From: a virus
Virus record (IMG/VR): IMGVR_UViG_3300023184_000180
Coordinates: 1 to 50,542 of that record
Length of the DNA stretch: 50,542 bases
Direction: 5' to 3' (one strand)
The notes under the pieces: model-generated
Seen by the model: the letters and a program-made list of their open reading frames with translations, nothing else
The model's database searches: none
What the model was told of the DNA's origin: nothing
Program-made: the position numbers and the translations under genes
Shown: in pieces, positions 8,279 through 15,716 of the stretch
Layout: the number at the start of each line of letters is the position of its first letter
Numbering within the stretch: the first letter of the stretch is position 1

Positions 8279-8374
8279 ATGGCACAATGTAATTCATGTG
8301 GAACTAGTGTAGGATGTGGATGTCAATTAACCAATGGGTTATGTCCAACATGTGCAGCTAAAGTAAACAACTAA
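8279..8374 (+). CDS. 31-residue Cys-rich (zinc-ribbon-like) microprotein
   Basis: This is a very short ORF starting 2 nt after the previous stop codon and ending 11 nt before the next start. Six of its 31 residues are Cys, as CNSC (4-7), CGC (13-15) and CPTC (22-25). Two CxxC knuckles 14 residues apart (Cys7 to Cys22) would suit one Zn ion. The tight fit between two genes in the same direction, and a sequence without low-complexity character, argue that it is a real gene. Its function is unknown; a metal-stabilised structural peptide or regulator is possible. Confidence 0.6.
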   Translation: MAQCNSCGTSVGCGCQLTNGLCPTCAAKVNN

Positions 8375-8385
8375 AAATTTTATCT

Positions 8386-8748
8386 ATGTTATCACCAAGA
8401 TTAACTAATTGTCCAGAATGTGCTAACATTCCTTCTTTACTTAAAAAAATAGATTGCAAGTTAGCAGAGCTTGGTAATAACTTGTACAACAATATTTCAT
8501 ATATGTTGAACAAACCTGTTCCTGCTGATGACATTCTTCAGTTAATAGGATATAGAAGAATATTACAATATAAATACGTAAACCCAAACTATGCTCATAG
8601 ATACTCTGTAAATATGATAGCTAGTAGAGTGATACGTCTTACTGTGGGATGTGTTAGTAGATGTAATACACCAGAACCTTGTATACAAGTTCCTTGTGAT
8701 ATTACAATTGTTCCTAATCCAACCACCACTACAACAACAACAGCTTAA
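8386..8748 (+). CDS. Small virion protein with poly-Thr C-terminal tail
   Basis: The function is not known. The 120-residue protein has a Cys pair near the start (NCPEC), a helical region about 18-60 (LLKKIDCKLAELGNNLYNNISYML), a beta-like part with CVSRCNTPEPC (about 87-97), and a tail of seven Thr and one Ala ending at the stop codon. It directly precedes the fibre genes and resembles a small anchor protein. One possibility is an adaptor between capsid and fibres, inferred only from position. No signal peptide is seen. Confidence 0.55.
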   Translation: MLSPRLTNCPECANIPSLLKKIDCKLAELGNNLYNNISYMLNKPVPADDILQLIGYRRILQYKYVNPNYAHRYSVNMIASRVIRLTVGCVSRCNTPEPCIQVPCDITIVPNPTTTTTTTA

Positions 8749-8766
8749 ACTTTTAAAATAAAAACT

Positions 8767-9873
8767 ATGTCCAATTGCACAAATTGTTTTAACGGATGTA
8801 CAGAGATTGTCTCTGACAGATGTATTAGATATACAGGAATAGATGTTCCTGCTTTAGGAATCACTACAGGAGATACATTATCTCATGTAGAAGAATCAAT
8901 TATAAATTTTCTTGTTCCAGTATTAAATGGTGTAGGAATTAAACCAGTTATAGATAATGCTATTATTTGTAATGTTGTAAAAAAATATCTTCCTGCATGT
9001 ACAACATGTACAGGGTTTACATTGAATGAAGTGTTAACAGCTATTATAAAAGCTGCTTGTGATCTTCAAGTACAAATTGATGCAGTTGTAGCAGAACTTG
9101 CTACATTAAATGCTGATTACACAATAGGATGTTTAACAGGTGTTACAGCTTCTTCAGATACACATGCTATTGTACAAGCTGTAATAACTAAACTTTGTGC
9201 ATTAAATGCTTCTTTTGCACAATTGATAATTGATCTTCCTAATATATATGTAGCTATTGCAGATCTTGATATTTTAATACAAGATTATTTAAATAGTACA
9301 ACAAGTGGAGCATATAGTAATAGAATGGTTCCTTATGCTGTAGTTCCATATTTTGGTCCTATAACAGGGTTCTTTGATTCTTCAGGAGCTGGTGCACTTG
9401 GTACAGTTTGGGAAAAAATATATCTTTGTAATGGTAATCATGGAACTCCTGATTTAAGAGGTAGAGCTTTAACAGGTGCAATCAATGGTGTTCCTGGACC
9501 AATAATGTCTGCTGCAGTTGATCCTGCTGTCAGTCCTGCTAATCCAAATTATAGTCTTTATGATAATGTTGGTGCAAACCAAATCACACTTGGATCTACA
9601 CAAATACCTGCACATACACATCCTAATATAATCAGTGTAACTGCAGTTGATAAAGGACACACACATACAAATACCACTGGTAGTTTAATTTCATCTAATG
9701 GTTTACCAAATTATCCTTCTGGATATAATCATGATGGTACTACTACTGTAGGATATGCAGATATTGAAGTTACTGCAAATATTACAAATAATGCAAATAC
9801 AAATGGAGGACTTCCTCATCCAAATATTCAACCAGTGACAGCTTGTTACTATATTCAATACAGACCAGTTTAA
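8767..9873 (+). CDS. Fibre with C-terminal phage tail-collar domain
   Basis: This is probably a head- or tail-attached fibre. The N-terminal ~50 residues have several Cys and a segment RYTGIDVPALGITTGDTLSHVEESI that resembles the attachment regions of the next two proteins. The middle (about 80-180) is helical and suited to a trimeric stalk. Residues about 190-368 look like a phage tail-collar domain of the type found in short tail fibres and microcystin-dependent-protein-like proteins: IYLCNGNHGTPDLRGRALTG, QIPAHTHP, several HTH motifs, and the terminal PVTACYYIQYRP strand. In that family the terminal beta domain binds surface ligands. The His-rich strands suggest metal ions along the trimer axis. 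Confidence 0.75.
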   Translation: MSNCTNCFNGCTEIVSDRCIRYTGIDVPALGITTGDTLSHVEESIINFLVPVLNGVGIKPVIDNAIICNVVKKYLPACTTCTGFTLNEVLTAIIKAACDLQVQIDAVVAELATLNADYTIGCLTGVTASSDTHAIVQAVITKLCALNASFAQLIIDLPNIYVAIADLDILIQDYLNSTTSGAYSNRMVPYAVVPYFGPITGFFDSSGAGALGTVWEKIYLCNGNHGTPDLRGRALTGAINGVPGPIMSAAVDPAVSPANPNYSLYDNVGANQITLGSTQIPAHTHPNIISVTAVDKGHTHTNTTGSLISSNGLPNYPSGYNHDGTTTVGYADIEVTANITNNANTNGGLPHPNIQPVTACYYIQYRPV

Positions 9874-9885
9874 TAAATTAAAAAG

Positions 9886-11082
9886 ATGGCATATCCTTAT
9901 TTACCAGTAAATCCTTGCTGTACAGACGTAGTTTTAAATAGTCCTTGTGGATGTACATCTACAATTACTAATAGTAGTTGTGGAACTAATGATCCATGTT
10001 CTACATATAATATTGTTTCTAGTAATGTTATTTATGATGGTAATAGATTACCATGTATTATAGCTGAACCATGTGATACACTTAATGTTATATTACAAAA
10101 GATGGATCAAGTTATTTGTACATTACTTGGTCAAATAAGTACACTTAATAATCAAGTTACTAATATCAATAATCAATTAATAGTTGTAACTAATAATATA
10201 AATACTATATATAATACATTAAATTATTGTTGTGTAACTACAACCACTACAAGACGTCCTTGTGAAAACTTTTCATTAAATAATACAGGAGGTACATCAG
10301 TAGCTGTAATTATTACTGATTGTACTACACAAGTACAATCTGCTATTATATTACCAGCAGGATCTACAAATATTTGTGTTGTGACTAATAGTCCTTTAAC
10401 TGTTCCTGGAACTGTTATTGTAACACCAAATGGTCCTTGTTCTCCTGCAACTACTAGTACTACATCAACAAGTTCTACAAGTAGTACAACTACTACAACA
10501 ACTACAGCAATTCCTTGTGAATGTTTAACATTCTACAATAGAGATTCTGTTAGTCGTACTATAACTTATAAAAATTGTAGTGGAGCAACTGTTGCACCAC
10601 AAACAATTACTGTAGGTCAAACTATACAAGTTTGTGGATCTCAAGGATCTTCTAACAGTGCTCTTGTAACTATTTCAGTTGGTGTAAATTGTGTTGGTGG
10701 ATTATGTCCTACAACAACCACTACTAGTACATCAAGTTCAACTACTACTACTACATCTACTACATGTAATCCTTCTTCAACACATCCATATAACTATAAT
10801 GCAATTTTTGGAACTACTATAAATTCAAATTTTACAGGTAGCTTATCTGGTGCATGTACTTCAAGAAATTGTTTAACAGCAAGTTCTTGTTTTCAAACTA
10901 GTGCTTACGGTGCATATTTTAATAATGTAAATCCTCAAATAGGAGATAAAGTTTATGGAACTGCTACAGGATGTGTTCTATCACCTGCAAATAATGGATA
11001 TTATATAATTAAGGTGGGTACAACTTATACAGTTATTCAAGTGGCTAGTGGTATAATAATAGGATTTCCAGCATGTACATAA
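9886..11082 (+). CDS. Modular fibre with Thr-linked beta modules
   Basis: This is probably a virion fibre or adhesin. An N-terminal region (about 1-115) contains many Cys (PCCTDVV, GCTSTI) and a segment 'LPC...CDTLNVIL', then a helical stalk, ending in CC followed by a Thr run. After that come three beta modules divided by Thr/Ser linkers at 10450-10509 and 10711-10764. The first two (about 124-188 and 208-275) resemble each other: each starts with Cys, has a central Cys pair and ends in Cys. The third (about 300-398) resembles a module in the 522-residue protein at 21930. The N-terminal part is shared with the protein at 11100. No catalytic motif is seen. Confidence 0.65.
   Translation: MAYPYLPVNPCCTDVVLNSPCGCTSTITNSSCGTNDPCSTYNIVSSNVIYDGNRLPCIIAEPCDTLNVILQKMDQVICTLLGQISTLNNQVTNINNQLIVVTNNINTIYNTLNYCCVTTTTTRRPCENFSLNNTGGTSVAVIITDCTTQVQSAIILPAGSTNICVVTNSPLTVPGTVIVTPNGPCSPATTSTTSTSSTSSTTTTTTTAIPCECLTFYNRDSVSRTITYKNCSGATVAPQTITVGQTIQVCGSQGSSNSALVTISVGVNCVGGLCPTTTTTSTSSSTTTTTSTTCNPSSTHPYNYNAIFGTTINSNFTGSLSGACTSRNCLTASSCFQTSAYGAYFNNVNPQIGDKVYGTATGCVLSPANNGYYIIKVGTTYTVIQVASGIIIGFPACT
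10450..10509 (+). repeat. ACA/ACT/AGT trinucleotide-rich linker
   Basis: This is low-complexity DNA encoding a Thr/Ser linker between two beta modules of the 398-residue fibre. Confidence 0.8.
10711..10764 (+). repeat. ACA/ACT/AGT trinucleotide-rich linker
   Basis: This low-complexity Thr/Ser linker separates the second and third modules of the 398-residue fibre. Confidence 0.8.
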
Positions 11083-11099
11083 TAAATAAAATATAAAAC

Positions 11100-12395
11100 A
11101 TGGCTAATTGTCCTCAAATAAATAATACTACAATAATAGGAACGAGTGCTATTGGTTACAATAGTGCTCCACTTCCTTGTTCAGGTGTACAACCATGTGA
11201 TGGATTAAATGATATTCTTAGTACATTTGATAGTATTCTATGTAATGCAAAAGATAGTGTTAATGAACTTACAGATGATGTAACAAACATCACTGAAGAG
11301 GTGATGATTATTTCAGAAGAGATAATTAATATTAATAACCAACTTAATATATGTTGTCCTACTACCACTACAACATCATCTTCATCCACTTCTACATCCA
11401 CTTCCACTAGTACATCAACAACCAGTACAAGTACAACAGCTCCACCAACTACTAGCACTACAAGTAGTAGTTCAACTAGCACTTCTACTAGTACATCTAC
11501 TTCCACTTCTACATCAACAAGTACTTCTACAAGTAGTACATCAACAAGTACCAGTACTACAAGTACAAGTAGCACTACTACTACAAGCACTACAGTTTTA
11601 TTTACATATTGTCCAGAAACATCATTTGTGCCAAACTATACATATCCATTATATTTTAAAGGATTAGCTAAAGCACCAAATGGAGATATATGGGTATGTA
11701 CAGATGCTGGAATTTTAAGTTATTCTACAACATTAGGTTGGACTTCTTGGGGAAGTGGTAATGCTGATGTAACTGTAGATTCACAAGGTAATGTATACAC
11801 TGCAATTTACAATGGTACAATATATATAAAAACTCCTACATCACCAATATTTAACTCTTTTATACCATTTGCAGGAAATGCAACTTGGACAGGGTTAGCT
11901 TGTGATGCAAATGATAATATATATGCATTAGATGCTTCTGGTAATATTTACTGGAAACAAGCAACATCTGCAGCATTTACATATTATCCTGTACAATTAC
12001 CTGCTCCTCCTCCTCCAAATGGTGGTGGAAGAAGTATTACAATAGCTCCTAATGGAGATGTATATATTGTTAATTCTGGTGTTGTATGGAAACAAACTGC
12101 AGGAACTGGACCATTTGTTGCACTACCTACATCACCAGGATGCTGGATGTATGCATCAGCAGCTTCTAATGGAGATATTCTACTTGCTGCTGAGAACTGT
12201 GGACCTCCTGGAGGACTTTGGGTAATATATGCAGGTAGACAAACATTCCACCAACTTACATGTGCATCAGGTACTAGTTTAACTAGATGGGGAGCAATTC
12301 TTGCACTTGGTAATGGTCATGCTATTGCAGGACAAAATTATACTAGTGGACAACCACAAGTTGGAGATGGATATTTACATAAACTCGGATATTAA
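11100..12395 (+). CDS. Modular fibre with long Thr/Ser stalk and propeller-like head
   Basis: This is probably a receptor-binding fibre. Residues 1-86 form an attachment region shared with the protein at 9886 ('LPC...CDGLNDIL', helical stretch, terminal CC). Residues ~88-165 are almost pure Thr and Ser, a long flexible or extended stalk. Residues ~170-431 look like a beta-propeller: repeated units with 'APNGDIWV', 'DSQGNVYTAI', 'DANDNIYALD' and 'APNGDVYIV', the blade pattern of two-component-regulator/NHL-like propellers. The propeller is the likely ligand-binding part. The DNA for the stalk is a trinucleotide-rich tract prone to length change. No signal peptide or enzyme motif is seen. Confidence 0.68.
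   Translation: MANCPQINNTTIIGTSAIGYNSAPLPCSGVQPCDGLNDILSTFDSILCNAKDSVNELTDDVTNITEEVMIISEEIININNQLNICCPTTTTTSSSSTSTSTSTSTSTTSTSTTAPPTTSTTSSSSTSTSTSTSTSTSTSTSTSTSSTSTSTSTTSTSSTTTTSTTVLFTYCPETSFVPNYTYPLYFKGLAKAPNGDIWVCTDAGILSYSTTLGWTSWGSGNADVTVDSQGNVYTAIYNGTIYIKTPTSPIFNSFIPFAGNATWTGLACDANDNIYALDASGNIYWKQATSAAFTYYPVQLPAPPPPNGGGRSITIAPNGDVYIVNSGVVWKQTAGTGPFVALPTSPGCWMYASAASNGDILLAAENCGPPGGLWVIYAGRQTFHQLTCASGTSLTRWGAILALGNGHAIAGQNYTSGQPQVGDGYLHKLGY
11361..11595 (+). repeat. Long Thr/Ser trinucleotide-rich tract
   Basis: This is about 235 nt of ACT, ACA, AGT, TCA and TCT codons encoding the Thr/Ser stalk of the 431-residue fibre. It is low-complexity DNA, so replication slippage and recombination with the similar tracts at 10450, 10711, 21236 and 23435 are plausible. 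Confidence 0.85.
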
Positions 12396-12418
12396 AAACC
12401 AACTAAAATAAAAAAGAA

Positions 12419-13108
12419 ATGACAGTATTTATAACATTAACTGTAGCAGGAGCTAATGTAGGTCCATTTAATCTATACTCAAATATTGATGGATATACAA
12501 CAGCATTTGAATCAAATGTTGCTACAGCAGATTTAACAGGTGGTTATGCTTCAGATTTAGTACCTGATGGTACAACAACTATTAGATTACTATCTATTGG
12601 AGAATGCAATAACTATTTTGATATATTTTTAATTCAACAACCAGGTGCTCCTGTTTGTCCTGATCAAAGAGTTGTAATACAAATCTGTAATGACAATGCT
12701 TTAATAGATGATAATTTTGATATATATCTAAATGGTATTTATATTGGTGCTGTTGATTTAAATGCAGATGCTGAGATAGGTTCATTATTTATAGCTGATC
12801 TAGATCCTTCTATTGCAGTTACTTCTTCTGATTTTGTATGTCCTTTAGTAGATATGGTTACATATCATTTTGATCCATTAATACTAAGTACTTCTAATAC
12901 ATTAGAAATGAGAAATACTCAAACTAATTATAATGGTAACCTTGGAAGTATTGGAATTAGAAACTATACATTATCAGGAACAGATCTAACAGATCCTTGT
13001 GTTATAGCTGATTTAACATATGATGGACCTTCAGGAGAGAACTTCACTTTTAATTTTGATTACACAGAATGTTGTCCAACTACTACAACAACAACCACTG
13101 CTCCATAA
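12419..13108 (+). CDS. NVGPF-domain protein with poly-Thr C-terminal tail
   Basis: This is a virion-associated beta protein of unknown function. Residues 1-76 form a domain with 'ANVGPFNLY' near residue 12 and 'SIGECNNYFDIFL' near 60-72. The same domain forms the N terminus of the 288-residue protein at 23500. Residues ~80-220 look like a second beta domain beginning 'VVIQICNDNALIDDNFDIYLNG', a sequence that ends in 'YTECC'. The protein finishes with seven Thr, Ala and Pro at the stop codon. Strong terminators directly follow, so it is the last gene of the fibre unit. It may be a fibre tip or accessory adhesin; that is inferred from neighbours only. Confidence 0.6.
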   Translation: MTVFITLTVAGANVGPFNLYSNIDGYTTAFESNVATADLTGGYASDLVPDGTTTIRLLSIGECNNYFDIFLIQQPGAPVCPDQRVVIQICNDNALIDDNFDIYLNGIYIGAVDLNADAEIGSLFIADLDPSIAVTSSDFVCPLVDMVTYHFDPLILSTSNTLEMRNTQTNYNGNLGSIGIRNYTLSGTDLTDPCVIADLTYDGPSGENFTFNFDYTECCPTTTTTTTAP

Positions 13109-13119
13109 CAAACTTAAAC

Positions 13120-13149
13120 AAACCTTGTTTTGTTGGTTTTACAAGGTTT
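13120..13149 (+). terminator. Hairpin, first of two tandem terminator stems
   Basis: AAACCTTGT (13120-13128) pairs with ACAAGGTTT (13141-13149), a 9-bp perfect stem. It is directly adjacent to the terminator at 13150 and probably part of the same stop signal. Confidence 0.55.
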
Positions 13150-13177
13150 CTCCTCAAGATCTTCTTGGGGAGTTTTT
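13150..13177 (+). terminator. Strong intrinsic terminator of the fibre unit
   Basis: CTCCTCAAGA (13150-13159) pairs with TCTTGGGGAG (13163-13172), 10 bp with one G-U and a 3-nt loop, immediately followed by TTTTTGTTT. This is the clearest rho-independent terminator in the window. It divides the head/fibre unit from the tail/cargo unit. Confidence 0.88.
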
Positions 13178-13182
13178 GTTTC

Positions 13183-13220
13183 ATAACTATTTTAGTTATA
13201 AATAATTACGTGGATAACTA
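13183..13220 (+). promoter_or_regulatory. Repeated operator-like element, copy A
   Basis: ATAACTA (13183-13189) and TAGTTAT (13193-13199) form a perfect inverted repeat around TTT, and ATAACTA recurs at 13214-13220. Bases 13183-13209 match 33989-34015 at 25 of 27 positions. It lies between the terminator and a promoter-like sequence, where a regulator or a phage polymerase could bind. Confidence 0.5.
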
Positions 13221-13226
13221 AAATTA

Positions 13227-13259
13227 TTTGGAATATATAAAAACTATTGTTTATCTTTA
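13227..13259 (+). promoter_or_regulatory. Putative promoter of the tail/cargo unit
   Basis: TTTG at 13227-13230 and TATCTTTA at 13252-13259 are separated by 21 nt, close to the Bacteroidota TTTG / TAnnTTTG pattern. The start codon of the metallophosphoesterase gene follows 28 nt later. With the terminator just upstream, this is the most plausible start of a new transcript in the window. Confidence 0.45.
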
Positions 13260-13287
13260 CGATATTTTTTAACTAATATAAATAAAT

Positions 13288-14499
13288 ATGTCTGAAAATC
13301 AAAGTTTATTACACAGATTAGAAGAATTATTAACGCAAAAGAAAAGTAAAAAGTTCTATGCTGAGAAATTAGGAATAAGTGAATATGAAGTGAATGAGCT
13401 TATGAGAGAGCTTAGAGAAAAAGACAATGAACCTGTAGTAAATTATACAGGAGAACGTAAAGTAAATGTTGAAAAAGGTACAATAGAAAGTACAATTATA
13501 TCAGACTTTGAACCTAAAGATGATATTGAACTAGCCAAGCTACATAAAATAAACCTAGATAAATACATCATTACCAACTATTGGTCTAAGATGTTACCAA
13601 GTGGAAAGTTTACTTCCTCAGTGTTTTCAAAAAGAAAACAACCAAAAGATTATTCTCCTGAAGACTTTGCTAAGTTTTTAGAAAACTACAAACCAAATAA
13701 TATATCAATTAGTAAAGTAGATCTTAACAATACTAAAGATTATGTAGATGTAGAAATATCTATATCTGATTATCATTTAGCTAAAAGAACAATTGATAGA
13801 GATAATGATGTAACTACAAGAGCTTTAAGATATTTAACTGTGGCTCAATCTTTGATTGATAAAGTAGAAGCTTGTTACAACATAAACACTATAGTACTTC
13901 CTATATCAAATGATTTCTTTCACACTGATAACTATCAGAATCAAACTACAAACGGTACTCCACAAGATACTATAATGGATTATTCTGATGAGTATGAAAT
14001 AGGATTTGCTATTCTTGTAGATACAATCAATGTATTAAGAAAACACTCTAGCACTGTAAAGGTGGTATTGGTACAAGGTAATCATGATAGAACTAAATCT
14101 TTTTATCTAGCACATGCATTAGATGTATTCTTTAAAGATGTAGAAGATGTAGAGTTTATAAGAGAACATAGTGTTGTTAAAGGACTAACATTAGGAAATA
14201 CATTTATTGGATGGCACCATGGTAATTGTAAGTTAGAAGACTTACCATTGTTATTTGCAACACATCCAAAATATAGTCATCAATTTGGTGATGCTGTTTA
14301 CAGAGAAGTTCATACAGGTGATAAACATCACTATATGGCTAAAGAGGTTAAAGGAGTAAGAATACAACAAATGCCTAGTTTATCTGGAACAGATAGATGG
14401 CACTTAGATAATAACTTTGTACATTCAGTACGTGCTGCTCTTGCTTTAGTCTATGATCTTAATCTAGGTAAGATAGCAGAATTTGAACAACGAATATAA
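13288..14499 (+). CDS. Metallophosphoesterase with N-terminal HTH-like region
   Basis: This is a calcineurin-like metallophosphoesterase. The binuclear-metal motifs are visible in order: D161-x-H163 (SDYHLAK), D209 with H212 (NDFFH, in place of GD), G264-N-H-D267 followed by R268, H310-H311 (GWHHG) and H342 with D345/H347/H348 (HTGDKHH). The N-terminal ~50 residues look like a small helix-turn-helix (KFYAEKLGISEYEVNELMRELR). The family acts on DNA ends, nucleotides or phosphoproteins, and the nearest recalled relatives are SbcD/Mre11-like exonucleases. No SbcC partner is seen in the window. Placement at the head of the tail-neck genes is unusual for a repair enzyme and suggests a role in DNA packaging, maturation or virion-carried DNA processing. 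Confidence 0.75.
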   Translation: MSENQSLLHRLEELLTQKKSKKFYAEKLGISEYEVNELMRELREKDNEPVVNYTGERKVNVEKGTIESTIISDFEPKDDIELAKLHKINLDKYIITNYWSKMLPSGKFTSSVFSKRKQPKDYSPEDFAKFLENYKPNNISISKVDLNNTKDYVDVEISISDYHLAKRTIDRDNDVTTRALRYLTVAQSLIDKVEACYNINTIVLPISNDFFHTDNYQNQTTNGTPQDTIMDYSDEYEIGFAILVDTINVLRKHSSTVKVVLVQGNHDRTKSFYLAHALDVFFKDVEDVEFIREHSVVKGLTLGNTFIGWHHGNCKLEDLPLLFATHPKYSHQFGDAVYREVHTGDKHHYMAKEVKGVRIQQMPSLSGTDRWHLDNNFVHSVRAALALVYDLNLGKIAEFEQRI

Positions 14500-14501
14500 T
14501 T

Positions 14502-15230
14502 ATGGCAACATTAAGAAAATTAGTATCAGATGTTAGAAGTGTCCACAAGATACTTTCTACAGATTCATTAATAACAGATAGAGCTATTGCTTCTGAAATA
14601 AGAAACAATTCTTTATTACTTATAAAGAGAGAAACCAATCTAAGAAAGCTTTGGGCTACTGATACATTATTCACTACCATTCCTTGTTTAGAAATGTGTG
14701 AGGTGCCTATTTCTGAATGTTGTAATTATGTAGATGAATGTACTATATCTAGAACTAAATTTAAACTTCCACGTATATCAGAAGGTAATTATCAATATGT
14801 AATACAAGGAGTTTATTCTATTAATGCATTAAGTGGTAGAGGAAAGAAGTTAAAAGAAATCACTGTCAATAGATATATTAATCTTTTAAAACTTCCTGTA
14901 ATTAAAAATGAGGAATATTTCTGGATAACTAATGAGTATCTGTATGTAAATAATCCTATGGTTAAATCAATTAGATTAGTAGCATTTTTTGAAGAAGATG
15001 TAGATAATGAAATCATGTACCCAGAATGTGGATGTGGAACTCCAGATTATACAAATGAACAATTATGTATTAATCCATTAGATAAAGAGTTTCCTCTTCC
15101 AGGATATCTAGAACAACAAGTCCTTGAGTTAACATCTAAGAAACTATTACAGACATATTTTAATATCAAAACAGATCAAACTGAACAAGGAATAGATGGT
15201 CAAGCACCTAATTCTGGACCAACCACATAA
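14502..15230 (+). CDS. Putative neck/ring protein with Cys cluster
   Basis: This is probably a head-tail connector ring protein. It starts 2 nt after the metallophosphoesterase stop codon, so translation is likely coupled. The N-terminal ~60 residues are helical. A conserved-looking Cys segment follows (CLEMCEVPISECCNYVDEC, about 64-82). A beta region (about 85-165) ends with strands 'YFWITNEYLYV' and 'VKSIRLVAFFEEDV', another Cys loop (ECGCG), and a C-terminal helix 'YLEQQVLELTSKKLLQTYF'. This last part matches the layout of the proteins at 5691 and 15717. I recall close homologues in other Bacteroidota phages in the same neck cluster. The exact ring cannot be told from sequence. Confidence 0.55.
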   Translation: MATLRKLVSDVRSVHKILSTDSLITDRAIASEIRNNSLLLIKRETNLRKLWATDTLFTTIPCLEMCEVPISECCNYVDECTISRTKFKLPRISEGNYQYVIQGVYSINALSGRGKKLKEITVNRYINLLKLPVIKNEEYFWITNEYLYVNNPMVKSIRLVAFFEEDVDNEIMYPECGCGTPDYTNEQLCINPLDKEFPLPGYLEQQVLELTSKKLLQTYFNIKTDQTEQGIDGQAPNSGPTT

Positions 15231-15233
15231 TCA

Positions 15234-15713
15234 ATGAGTAGAGTTAAGGTAGATTGGAGAAGTTCAAGTAAGGATAATTACAATTTGTTTTGTAAAAAAT
15301 ATCCATCTATAACTCTTACTTATGATGAATGGAGAAACATCACTTACACTTATAATGAATCTTTTAAAGAATATATATTAGAGACAGGTGATAAAGCAAA
15401 ACTACCTTATGGATTTGGAGAGTTCTCTATTAATAAAAAGAAAAGAAGAAAGGTTACACAAGCTGATGGAAAAGAGTTTATTAATCTTCCAATAGATTGG
15501 CAAAAAACTAAAGAGAAGGGAAAGGTTATATATAACTTCAACTATCACACAGAAGGATATTTCTTTGGTTGGATGTGGTTCAAAAACACAGCAAGATTTA
15601 AACATTCTGATCTTTGGTATTTCAAACCTTCAAGACTTACATCAAGACTACTATCACATTACTTAAAAACCAGCGATAAGTATCAACACATTTATAAACA
15701 ATGGAAATCATAA
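15234..15713 (+). CDS. Conserved basic neck-cluster protein
   Basis: This 159-residue protein is strongly basic. It has an aromatic-rich core (GYFFGWMWFKNTARF, about 108-122) and a Lys/Arg patch (KKKRRKV, about 68-74). I recall similar short proteins in crAss-like and other Bacteroidota phages at this place, but no firm function. The charge suggests contact with DNA in the neck channel or with the acidic portal or scaffold tail. It is flanked by two ring-like proteins with 3-nt gaps on both sides, so it is part of the same co-translated neck cluster. Confidence 0.6.
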   Translation: MSRVKVDWRSSSKDNYNLFCKKYPSITLTYDEWRNITYTYNESFKEYILETGDKAKLPYGFGEFSINKKKRRKVTQADGKEFINLPIDWQKTKEKGKVIYNFNYHTEGYFFGWMWFKNTARFKHSDLWYFKPSRLTSRLLSHYLKTSDKYQHIYKQWKS

Positions 15714-15716
15714 ACT

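Noticed and set aside
11156-11590. Minus-strand ORF of 144 codons with Val/Leu-rich product
   Set aside because: It is the reverse complement of the Thr/Ser trinucleotide tract; composition and position are explained by the fibre stalk on the + strand.
11361-11595. CRISPR-like array in repetitive DNA
   Set aside because: The repeats are codon-sized and in frame with a fibre gene, with no uniform repeat/spacer layout.
13288-14499. SbcC-type partner for the metallophosphoesterase
   Set aside because: No Walker A/ABC-type ATPase gene was found among its neighbours.
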